This document shows, one piece after another, positions 55,714-64,000 of a stretch of DNA of 64,000 nt. This DNA comes from Brevibacterium aurantiacum. Its GTDB lineage: Bacteria; Actinomycetota; Actinomycetes; Actinomycetales; Brevibacteriaceae. The stretch spans positions 280,755 to 344,754 of the forward strand of contig NZ_VLTK01000005.1 in the NCBI RefSeq assembly GCF_007558825.1, in the 5' to 3' direction. The number at the start of each line of letters is the position of its first letter. The first letter of the stretch is position 1. Under the pieces are notes generated by a model, which did not search any database, was not told the DNA's origin, and saw only the letters and a list, made by a program, of their open reading frames with translations. The position numbers and the translations under genes were made by a program.

Positions 55714-56923
55714 GGCAAATGCTGTGACAGACCAGGCCCAGACCTGGCGCGATGACTTCTCCCGCGTCCTCTCACCGGTCTTCGGCTCACCCCAGCTCGA
55801 CCTCGTCCGCGGAGCGGGCGTGCACGCGTGGGACGCCTCGGGCAAGGAATATCTCGACCTCCTCGCCGGCATTGCCGTCAACGCACTCGGCCACTGCCAC
55901 CCCACGTGGGTCAAGGCCATCACCGAGCAGGCGTCGACCCTGGGCCACATTTCGAACTTCTTCACCTCACCGCCGCAGATCGCACTCGCTGAGAAACTTC
56001 ACGAGGTCCTCGACCTGCCCAGCGGTTCGGCCGTGTTCTTCTCGAACTCCGGCACCGAAGCCAATGAGGCCGCCTTCAAGATGGCCCGCCGTGCTGGGGG
56101 TGGATCACGACCGATCATCATCGCCATCGAGGGCGCCTTCCACGGTCGCACCATGGGCGCGCTCGCACTGACGGCTAAGGCCGCCTACCGTGAACCCTTC
56201 GCACCCGGAGTACCCGGCGTCGTCCATATTCCCTACGGGGACGTCGACGTGCTCGCCGCCGCCATCAACGACACCACCGCCGCCGTCTTCATCGAACCCA
56301 TACAGGGCGAGGTCGGAGTCCGGCAGCACCCGACTGGCTACCTCACCAAGGTCCGCGAACTCACCCGCGAGGCCGGGGCCCTCCTCGTCCTCGACGAGGT
56401 CCAGTCCGGTGTGGCCAGGACCGGATCATGGTTCGCCTACCAGAACCCGGACATCGGCGAAGGCGTCGTCCCCGACATCATCACCTCGGCGAAGGGGCTG
56501 GGCGGGGGCATGCCGATCGGGGCCACCATCACCGTCGGCGATGCCAACACCAAACTCCTCGAAGCCGGACAGCACGGGACCACCTTCGGCGGAAACCCCA
56601 TCGCCTGCGCCGCCGGACTAGCCGTACTCGAAACCATCGAGACCGACAACCTGCTCGCCCACACCCGGGTCACAGGCGAGTGGCTCACCGAACAGCTGCT
56701 GACCATCGACGGCATCGAGAAGGTCACCGGCACCGGTCTCCTCCTGGGCCTCGAACTGGCCGAGGGCCTCGATGAGAAGGCGATCGCCGCTCGCGCGCTC
56801 GAGGCCGGGTTCATCATCAACCCCGTTGCACCCGGACGCCTGCGCCTGGCACCACCGCTGATCATCACGAAAGACGATCTCGCGCCGTTCCTGACCGACC
56901 TGCCCGGACTGCTGCACGGCTGA
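55706..56923 (+). CDS. argD: Acetylornithine aminotransferase
   Basis: A 405-aa PLP-dependent class III aminotransferase. Key segments are [16 protein letters not shown], the aspartate in [15 protein letters not shown] and the lysine in [15 protein letters not shown]. The ATG at 55706 overlaps the argB stop and follows GAGGAG; an earlier in-frame ATG at 55655 is inside argB and not supported. It makes acetylornithine for ArgJ. Confidence 0.93.
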   Translation: MTEANAVTDQAQTWRDDFSRVLSPVFGSPQLDLVRGAGVHAWDASGKEYLDLLAGIAVNALGHCHPTWVKAITEQASTLGHISNFFTSPPQIALAEKLHEVLDLPSGSAVFFSNSGTEANEAAFKMARRAGGGSRPIIIAIEGAFHGRTMGALALTAKAAYREPFAPGVPGVVHIPYGDVDVLAAAINDTTAAVFIEPIQGEVGVRQHPTGYLTKVRELTREAGALLVLDEVQSGVARTGSWFAYQNPDIGEGVVPDIITSAKGLGGGMPIGATITVGDANTKLLEAGQHGTTFGGNPIACAAGLAVLETIETDNLLAHTRVTGEWLTEQLLTIDGIEKVTGTGLLLGLELAEGLDEKAIAARALEAGFIINPVAPGRLRLAPPLIITKDDLAPFLTDLPGLLHG

Positions 56924-57016
56924 ACACGTTCGCCGCCCACCTAGCGGCCACCTCGGCGACCGGGGCATCCACCCTCACAGCCCGGTTGCCCCACACAGAC
57001 TGACAAAGGACACACC

Positions 57017-57940
57017 ATGACACGGCATTTCCTCAAGGACACCGACCTCACCCCGGCCGAACAAGCGCACGTCCTCGACCTCGCGGTTGAGCTCAAAGCA
57101 GCCCCGTACTCTCGCACCCCGCTGGCCGGACCGCAGACCGCGGCAGTCATCTTCGATAAGACCTCAACGAGGACCCGCGTGTCCTTCGCCGCCGGCATCG
57201 CCGCCCTTGGCGGACAGCCGCTCATCATCAACCCCGGCGAGGCGCAGCTGGGACACAAGGAATCCATCGCCGACACCGCCCAGGTGATGTCGCGCATGGT
57301 CTCAGCCATCGTCTGGCGCACCTACGCCCAGGCAGGCCTCGAGGAGATGGCCGAGAACTCATCCGTCCCGGTCATCAACTCACTGTCCGATGACTACCAT
57401 CCCTGCCAGATCCTGGCCGACCTGCTCACGATCCGCGAACACCGCGGTGACGTCGCCGGTCAGACCATGACCTACTACGGCGACGGGGCCAACAACATGG
57501 CCAACTCCTACGTCCTCGGCGGAGTCAACGCCGGCATGCACGTGCGCATCGCCGCCCCCGCCGACTACCAACCGGCCGAGGACATCATCGCCGAGGCGAA
57601 CGAACTCGCCCAGACCACCGGCGGTTCCGTCATGGTCACCGATGACCCCGTGGCTGCCGCCCAGGGCGCCGATGTCCTCGTCACCGACACCTGGGTGTCC
57701 ATGGGCCAGGATTCGGCCGGACGCGATGACGAAGCCTCACCCTTCGTGAAGTACCAGGTCTCACAGGAGCTCATGAACCTGGGCAACGACCCGATCTTCC
57801 TCCACTGCCTGCCGGCCTACCGGGGCAAAGAGGTCACGGCCGAGGTCATCGACGGTCCCGCCTCGGTGGTGTTCGATGAAGCAGAGAACCGCCTCCACGC
57901 ACAGAAGGCACTCATGACATTCCTGCTGGAGAAGCGATGA
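57017..57940 (+). CDS. argF: Ornithine carbamoyltransferase
   Basis: A 307-aa transcarbamoylase that forms citrulline. The carbamoyl-phosphate motif STRTR and the ornithine motif HCLP are visible, along with HPCQ ([12 protein letters not shown]). AAAGGAC lies upstream of the ATG. A 93-bp gap separates it from argD, and it overlaps argR by four bases. Confidence 0.94.
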   Translation: MTRHFLKDTDLTPAEQAHVLDLAVELKAAPYSRTPLAGPQTAAVIFDKTSTRTRVSFAAGIAALGGQPLIINPGEAQLGHKESIADTAQVMSRMVSAIVWRTYAQAGLEEMAENSSVPVINSLSDDYHPCQILADLLTIREHRGDVAGQTMTYYGDGANNMANSYVLGGVNAGMHVRIAAPADYQPAEDIIAEANELAQTTGGSVMVTDDPVAAAQGADVLVTDTWVSMGQDSAGRDDEASPFVKYQVSQELMNLGNDPIFLHCLPAYRGKEVTAEVIDGPASVVFDEAENRLHAQKALMTFLLEKR

Positions 57941-58470
57941 GCGAGAACTCCACATCACCGACGAACTCGGCACCGCTGACGAAGACTGCGCGGCAGCAGA
58001 AGATCATCGATCTCATCACCCGCAAATCCGTGCATTCCCAGATCGACCTGGCCGAGAACCTGGCAACGATGGGCATCACCGTCACCCAGGCGACACTCTC
58101 ACGCGACCTCGCCGAGGTGGGGGCCGTGAAGATCCGGTCCACCGCCGGATCCGTCTACGCTGTCCCCGGTGAGGGCGGGGACCGGAGCCTGCAGCAGTCC
58201 ACGGGTGACAGCCTCGACGCGAAGCTGCCGAGGCTGCTCGAGGAGCTCCTCGTCTCCGCGGCGGCTCAGAAGGACATGGTCGTTCTGCGCACCCCGCCCG
58301 GAGCCGCCCAATATTTGGCCTCGGCGATCGACCGCTCCTCGATGACTGGGATCTTCGGCACCATCGCCGGCGATGACACTGTCCTCGTCATTGCCGACTC
58401 CACTGTCGGGGGACAAGCCTTGGCGGAGACGTTCCTCGAATACGCGGCCGGCGGCCTCAGCGAGGGATGA
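57937..58470 (+). CDS. argR: Arginine repressor
   Basis: A 177-aa arginine-responsive regulator. The N-terminal winged helix includes [25 protein letters not shown], and the C-terminal hexamer/arginine domain has the [13 protein letters not shown] segment, where the DD pair would contact arginine. It is the last overlapping gene of argCJBDFR and probably represses the operon through the AT-rich boxes before argC. Confidence 0.93.
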   Translation: MSENSTSPTNSAPLTKTARQQKIIDLITRKSVHSQIDLAENLATMGITVTQATLSRDLAEVGAVKIRSTAGSVYAVPGEGGDRSLQQSTGDSLDAKLPRLLEELLVSAAAQKDMVVLRTPPGAAQYLASAIDRSSMTGIFGTIAGDDTVLVIADSTVGGQALAETFLEYAAGGLSEG

Positions 58471-58513
58471 ACCCCAGCCTCGGCGGATCCTGAGCGACAC
58501 AATTCCTGAGACA

Positions 58514-60000
<1,487 letters not shown>

Positions 60001-60051
60001 GCGGCTGAGCAGCCAGGCGTTTGTCGGCCTCGGGCCAGGCCCCGGCGGCCG

Positions 60052-61299
60052 TCAGCGCTCGCTCGTCGGGTCTTGGGCGCTCAGGCGGAGGATCTGAGTG
60101 TTGAGAAACCGCTGTTCGGGAATGTTCGTGCACAGTCTGCCGGCGCTCCGGTAGGCCTCGAGCGCAGCCTCACGATCCCCGAGTGCCTCCAACAGCGGAG
60201 CCCGAACCGCATGCAGGCGGTGACTGCGACTCATCCGCGGGTCAGTCCTGAGCGGTTCCACCATGGTCAGCGCCGGCTGCGGACCGTTGACCTCAGCGAC
60301 GGCCACAGCAAAGTTGAGGGTGACAGTCGGCGACGGGGCGATATGCGCGAGCATCGAATAGAGTTCGACGATCTGCGGCCAGTCGGTCTCTGCCCAGGTC
60401 GTCGCCTCGGCGTGGGCGGCGGAGATCGCTGCCTGCAACTGGTAGGCCCCGACTGGGCCGAACGGCAGTGCACCTTCGAGCAACGCGATCCCTTCGCCGA
60501 TCGCCGCCCGATCCCACGGGCCGCGGTCCTGATCTTCGAGCCTCACGAGTTCGCCGTCCGCCGATGTCCGGGCCGGTCGACGGGCGTCGCTGAGCAGAAG
60601 GAGTGCGAGCAGGCCCGCCGTCTCCGATTCCCCGGGAAGTTCTGCATGGAGTCGACGCGCCAGACAGAGGGCCTCATCCGAGACCTCCTGGTCGAGCACT
60701 TCTTCGCCGAATGGGCGGCTGTGGCCGACAGTGAACATGAGATAGAGCGCGTGCAGCATGGCCGACAGCCGGTCGGTCAGTGAGGCTGGGGCAGGGAATC
60801 GCCGGTGGTGGTCATTGATCGTCGCCTTCGCTCTGCTGATCCTCTGTCCGGCGGTCGCGTTGGGAATGAGGAACACGGCCGCAATCTGTTGGGTGCTCAA
60901 GCCGAGAAGAGTTCTCAGCACCAGAGTGACCTGCGATTCTGTGGTGAGTTCGGGATGGCAGCACAGTGCGAGGACGTCGAGCGAGGAGTCCCGGTCCTTG
61001 ATGATCGGGTCCGGAATCCTCGCGAAGTCGCAGAAGCCGACGCCGAATGTCCGTTGCTCTCGCTCGCGTCGGGCCCCCTCCTGACGCAAGGAGTCGATGA
61101 GACGACGGGAAGCCACTCGCAACAGCCAGCCTCGTGGCTTGTCAGGCACGCCTGTCGCTGGCCACTGTTGGGAAGCTGCGAGCAGTGCCTCCTGCACGGC
61201 GTCTTCGCAGGCAACGAAGTCACCGTATCGCCTCATCAGGGCAGCGAGGATGTGCGGCGTCTCGCGACGCCACACATCCTCGCTGTTTCCCTCAGACAT
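60052..61299 (-). CDS. ECF-type RNA polymerase sigma factor with C-terminal extension (ECF42-like)
   Basis: A 415-aa sigma factor. Sigma region 2 is at the N-terminus (GDFVACEDAVQEALLAA), region 4 has the GLSTQQIAAVFLIPNATAGQRISRAKATI helix-turn-helix in the middle, and a DUF6596-like helical extension of about 200 residues follows, as in the ECF42 group. The ATG at 61299 follows GTGGAGACGA; a GTG at 61323 overlaps the upstream stop. The YCII protein gene directly before it is the known companion of this sigma group. No anti-sigma factor is seen. Confidence 0.86.
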   Translation of the reverse strand: MSEGNSEDVWRRETPHILAALMRRYGDFVACEDAVQEALLAASQQWPATGVPDKPRGWLLRVASRRLIDSLRQEGARREREQRTFGVGFCDFARIPDPIIKDRDSSLDVLALCCHPELTTESQVTLVLRTLLGLSTQQIAAVFLIPNATAGQRISRAKATINDHHRRFPAPASLTDRLSAMLHALYLMFTVGHSRPFGEEVLDQEVSDEALCLARRLHAELPGESETAGLLALLLLSDARRPARTSADGELVRLEDQDRGPWDRAAIGEGIALLEGALPFGPVGAYQLQAAISAAHAEATTWAETDWPQIVELYSMLAHIAPSPTVTLNFAVAVAEVNGPQPALTMVEPLRTDPRMSRSHRLHAVRAPLLEALGDREAALEAYRSAGRLCTNIPEQRFLNTQILRLSAQDPTSER

Positions 61300-61319
61300 T
61301 CGTCTCCACCGCTGACCGT

Positions 61320-61691
61320 TCACATGAGGGGACGCAGCTCAACGGTTTCACCCGGGCCGGAGAAGACCCCGGCGATCTCCTCGGCGCGGGTCTGCGACTC
61401 GACATCGATGATGAAGAACCCCGCAAGATGTTCCTTGGTCTCTGCATACGGTCCGTCACTTGACGTCGGCTTCCCGGCGGTCCACCGATAGAGCTTTGAG
61501 GCGGCAGGATCTCCAAGAGCCTCTCCGCCCAGCAGTTCTCCCTTCTCCTGGAGATCGCCGAGCATGGTCTCGAAGTCGGAATTGATTCTGTCCTGCTGCT
61601 CCTGTGACAGTGCCTGGAACTCGGCGAGGTAGTTGCCGGTCGGGTGCCCCCATGGATCGGGGTTCGAGTGGATGAGGAGGACGTACTTCAT
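61320..61691 (-). CDS. YCII-related protein (DGPF domain)
   Basis: A 123-aa protein with the YCII fold. The start MKYVLLIHSNPD and the motif DGPYAETKEHLAGFFIIDV, close to the DGPF consensus, are clear. Proteins of this type sit beside ECF42 sigma factors and may act with them, though the chemistry is not established. Its stop lies next to the sigma gene start, so the two are co-transcribed. AAAGGCAG precedes the ATG. Confidence 0.86.
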   Translation of the reverse strand: MKYVLLIHSNPDPWGHPTGNYLAEFQALSQEQQDRINSDFETMLGDLQEKGELLGGEALGDPAASKLYRWTAGKPTSSDGPYAETKEHLAGFFIIDVESQTRAEEIAGVFSGPGETVELRPLM

Positions 61692-61930
61692 TGTTCTGCC
61701 TTTCGAAGGAGGGCCGCCTCTCGGCCCTTCCAGTGTGACATCGGATCCGAACTCACGATTTCGACATCGGGTTGGAAACTTCTTTCGAGGGCATGACCTA
61801 TCGGAGGCGTAGTCCGGGTGCTTATCAGGTCAGTGGTTGGCCGGGTTGGTTCTGATCGGGACGAAGTACGCCGTAGAATCGACTTCGTCGGCTTCTCGCC
61901 GACGCTTCATACACATCTGAAAGGACCGAA

Positions 61931-63217
61931 GTGACCGACATCTTCAGTGAACTCAAGGCCCGTGGCCTCGTCTCGGTTTCGACCGACGAAGCCGCCCTGC
62001 AGAAGGCTCTCAATGAGGAATCGCTGACCTATTATGTCGGTTTCGATCCCACCGCACCCAGCCTGCACATGGGCAACCTGGTCCAGCTCATCACCGCCGC
62101 GCGTCTGCAGAAGGCAGGACACAACCCCCTGGCCCTCGTCGGCGGAGCAACCGGGCTCATCGGTGACCCCCGCATGTCGGGAGAGCGCACGCTCAACCCG
62201 CGCGAGGTCGTCGAGGAATGGTTGGTAAAGATCCGGGCACAGGTCGAGAAGTTCCTCGACTTCAGCGGCCCGAACGCCGCCCGGGTCGTGAACAACTACG
62301 ACTGGACATCCGAGATGTCGGCCATCGATTTCCTCCGCGACATCGGCAAGCACTTCCCGATGAACCGGATGCTGGCCAAGGAGTCGGTCTCGGCTCGTCT
62401 CAACAGCGAAGCGGGAATCTCCTTCACGGAGTTCTCGTACCAGGTGCTGCAGGGCAACGACTACCTCGAACTCCACCGCCGCTACGGCTGCTCCCTGCAG
62501 ACCGGTGGCTCCGACCAGTGGGGGAACCTGACCTCCGGCGTTGATCTCATCCGTCGCGTCGAACAGCACAGTGTCCATGCTCTGGCCACACCGCTGATCA
62601 CCAAGGCCGACGGCACCAAGTTCGGCAAGACCGAGTCCGGCACCGTGTGGTTGGACGAGAGCCTGACCAGCCCATACGCGTTCAGCCAGTTCTGGCTCAA
62701 TGCTGATGACCGCGACGTCGTGAAGTACCTCAAGGTGTTCTCATTCCGGTCCCTCGAGGAGATCGGGGAGATCGAGGCCGAGTTCACCGCGGCACCACAC
62801 ACGCGCCTGGCGCAGAAGGTGCTGGCCGAGGACGTGACGACCTTGGTCCACGGCAAGGAGAAGTACGAGCAGGCGATCGCAGCGGCCTCTGCCCTGTTCG
62901 GTGGGGGAGAGCTCGCCAGTCTCGACGCCTCCACCCTGGGGGCCGCGACATCCGAACTTCCGCGCGGTGAAGTCAGCTCGACGCAGCTAGCTGAGGGCAT
63001 GCCCGTTGCCGATGCCTTTGTGACTGCCGGCATCGTGAAGTCCAAGGGCGAGGCACGCCGAGCGATCAAGGACGGCGGCGCCTACGTCAACAACGTCAAG
63101 GTCACCGGTGACGACCAGACCCTGACCCCCGCCGAGGTGCTCCCCACCGAAGGCGGAGGAGTGATCCTCCTGCGTCGGGGAAAGAAGACCCTGGGGGCAG
63201 TTGACATCATCAGCTGA
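61931..63217 (+). CDS. tyrS: Tyrosine--tRNA ligase
   Basis: A 428-aa class I synthetase of the bacterial TyrRS type. The HIGH-equivalent is in DPTAPSLHMGNL near residue 45, the KMSKS-equivalent is KFGKTE near 235, and an S4 RNA-binding domain fills the C-terminus (KSKGEARRAIKDGGAYVNN). The GTG at 61931 has AAAGGACC upstream. I see no T-box leader in the preceding 200 bp. A terminator follows. Confidence 0.95.
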   Translation: MTDIFSELKARGLVSVSTDEAALQKALNEESLTYYVGFDPTAPSLHMGNLVQLITAARLQKAGHNPLALVGGATGLIGDPRMSGERTLNPREVVEEWLVKIRAQVEKFLDFSGPNAARVVNNYDWTSEMSAIDFLRDIGKHFPMNRMLAKESVSARLNSEAGISFTEFSYQVLQGNDYLELHRRYGCSLQTGGSDQWGNLTSGVDLIRRVEQHSVHALATPLITKADGTKFGKTESGTVWLDESLTSPYAFSQFWLNADDRDVVKYLKVFSFRSLEEIGEIEAEFTAAPHTRLAQKVLAEDVTTLVHGKEKYEQAIAAASALFGGGELASLDASTLGAATSELPRGEVSSTQLAEGMPVADAFVTAGIVKSKGEARRAIKDGGAYVNNVKVTGDDQTLTPAEVLPTEGGGVILLRRGKKTLGAVDIIS

Positions 63218-63230
63218 GCTCCATGAATGC

Positions 63231-63275
63231 CGACGACACCGTGTCCTTGATCAATTCGAGGGCACGGTGTCGTCG
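63231..63275 (+). terminator. tyrS terminator hairpin
   Basis: A perfect 13-bp stem joins 63231-63243 (starts CGACGACACC) and 63263-63275 with a 19-nt loop, 13 bp after the tyrS stop. Confidence 0.7.
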
Positions 63276-63326
63276 TATTCACCATCGGCACATTGAAAGC
63301 CCCGTAAGCGACGGCGAGCTGCAATG

Positions 63327-63373
63327 TACAAGCAAATGACTTGTTATCGACGAAGACAAGTCATTCGCTTGTA
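63327..63373. promoter_or_regulatory. Paired dyad operator-like element upstream of yccF
   Basis: Two 18-bp arms (63327-63344 and 63356-63373) are inverted copies matching at 17 of 18 positions with an 11-bp spacer. Each arm is itself ACAAG-N7-CTTGT, so two like boxes face each other, as in TetR/MarR-type operators. No regulator gene is adjacent inside the window. The rest of the 304-bp gap shows nothing else. Confidence 0.55.
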
Positions 63374-63521
63374 TCGGTACTCGGGCTGGCGCCTAGAGAC
63401 TAGAGACTTCGGGAGGTCGAAGCTCTGGGGATGTCATTCGTGAGATATCTGGGCAGCCTCATGGCATCAGCGCGGGCAGTGACCGAGACTGGAAAGAGGA
63501 CATCGTCGAAACGAGGAGAAC

Positions 63522-63923
63522 ATGCGCACGCTGCTCAACATCATCTGGTTCATCTTCAGCGGACTATGGCTGGCACTCGGCTACTACCTCGCCGGCATCA
63601 TCTGCTGCATACTCATCGTCACCATCCCCTGGGGGATCGCCTCCTTCCGGATCGGCAACTATGCGCTCTGGCCCTTCGGCCGCGAGGTCATCGAAACGAG
63701 GCCAGCGGGTATCGCGACGACGTTGGGCAACATCATCTGGGTGATCGTCGCAGGCATCTGGCTGGCCATCGGGCACGTGGTGACCTCGATCCCGCTCTTC
63801 GTCTCGATCATCGGCATTCCCCTGGGATGGGCGAACCTCAAACTCATCCCCGTGTCTCTCATGCCATTGGGTAAGGAGATCGTCGACAGTGACTCCCTCA
63901 TGCCCGGATACCGCGGAGCCTGA
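63522..63923 (+). CDS. YccF family membrane protein
   Basis: A 133-aa inner-membrane protein of the YccF family. Two similar halves each carry a helix pair: IIWFIFSGLWLALGYYLAG with IPWGIASFRIGNYALWPFGR, then IIWVIVAGIWLAIGH with IPLGWANLKLIPVSLMPLG. The function of the family is not known. GAGGAG precedes the ATG. It stands alone after tyrS, with the paired dyad 150 bp upstream. Confidence 0.82.
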   Translation: MRTLLNIIWFIFSGLWLALGYYLAGIICCILIVTIPWGIASFRIGNYALWPFGREVIETRPAGIATTLGNIIWVIVAGIWLAIGHVVTSIPLFVSIIGIPLGWANLKLIPVSLMPLGKEIVDSDSLMPGYRGA

Positions 63924-64000
63924 ACGTCCGCGCACTGTCTTGAGGGTCTCGCGCAGCACTCGATCCCCGGTTTTTCGGGGGACGAGGCTCTCGCATCGTC

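Noticed and set aside
61740..61930. T-box or other riboswitch before tyrS
   Set aside because: No T-box core sequence or specifier-loop pattern could be recognised by eye.
63965..63980. Hairpin CCCCG/CGGGG with T-rich loop near the window end
   Set aside because: The stem is only 5 bp and the T-run is in the loop, not after the stem, so it is not a convincing terminator.

Overview
The window is a high-GC chromosome segment from an actinobacterium. The argCJBDFR-H cluster, the CobS/CobT-type proteins, the sigma factor paired with a YCII protein and the codon use fit a Micrococcales-type organism; Brevibacterium is my best guess, by inference only. About 50 protein genes are supported. I see no rRNA, tRNA, CRISPR array, prophage or intact insertion sequence.

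Layout. (1) 1-8761: the 3' end of a TRAP solute receptor gene, then a minus-strand polyol or sugar operon (polyol permease, FGGY kinase, 2-hydroxyacid dehydrogenase, class II aldolase, PfkB kinase, SDR), with a divergent SorC-family regulator. (2) 8937-15005: a UbiB-like kinase, a patatin-like lipase, and an iron-containing alcohol dehydrogenase with an MHS-type transporter. (3) 15399-27763: a taurine/sulfoacetaldehyde region. It holds xsc, a divergent IclR regulator, an orphan CobS/CobT-like AAA+/VWA pair, an APC permease, pta, a class III aminotransferase (tpa-like), a MocR/TauR-type regulator and a tandem Usp protein. Together these would import taurine, deaminate it to sulfoacetaldehyde, cleave that to sulfite and acetyl phosphate, and make acetyl-CoA. 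(4) 27961-39363: an RpiR regulator, a five-gene oligopeptide-type ABC transporter, an S10 carboxypeptidase, a DUF885 protein and an amidohydrolase, which look like a peptide uptake and hydrolysis unit. (5) 39517-44480: an IclR regulator and dgoK-dgoA-dgoD-dgoT for D-galactonate use.

(6) 44481-51240 is an accessory island that looks like a defence island. It contains a Pycsar-type module (two tandem nucleotide cyclases, divergent from a DUF5706-like membrane effector). Next comes an unrecognised divergent gene pair: a possible PD-(D/E)XK-like protein and a membrane protein with an R-x4-H HEPN-like motif. Last is a MazG-like plus GIY-YIG/DUF2075 helicase operon. Two 44-bp imperfect repeats, each with dyad symmetry, flank the middle pair and separate the modules. 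This island is the best candidate for undescribed biology here.

(7) 51409-64000 returns to core genes: a quinone reductase-like protein, argCJBDFR and argH (argG is absent), an ECF sigma factor with its YCII/DGPF partner, tyrS, and a YccF membrane protein preceded by a striking paired dyad.

Across the segment, each catabolic unit carries its own local regulator (SorC, IclR, MocR, RpiR, IclR), most of them divergently transcribed with candidate operators in the shared intergenic regions.
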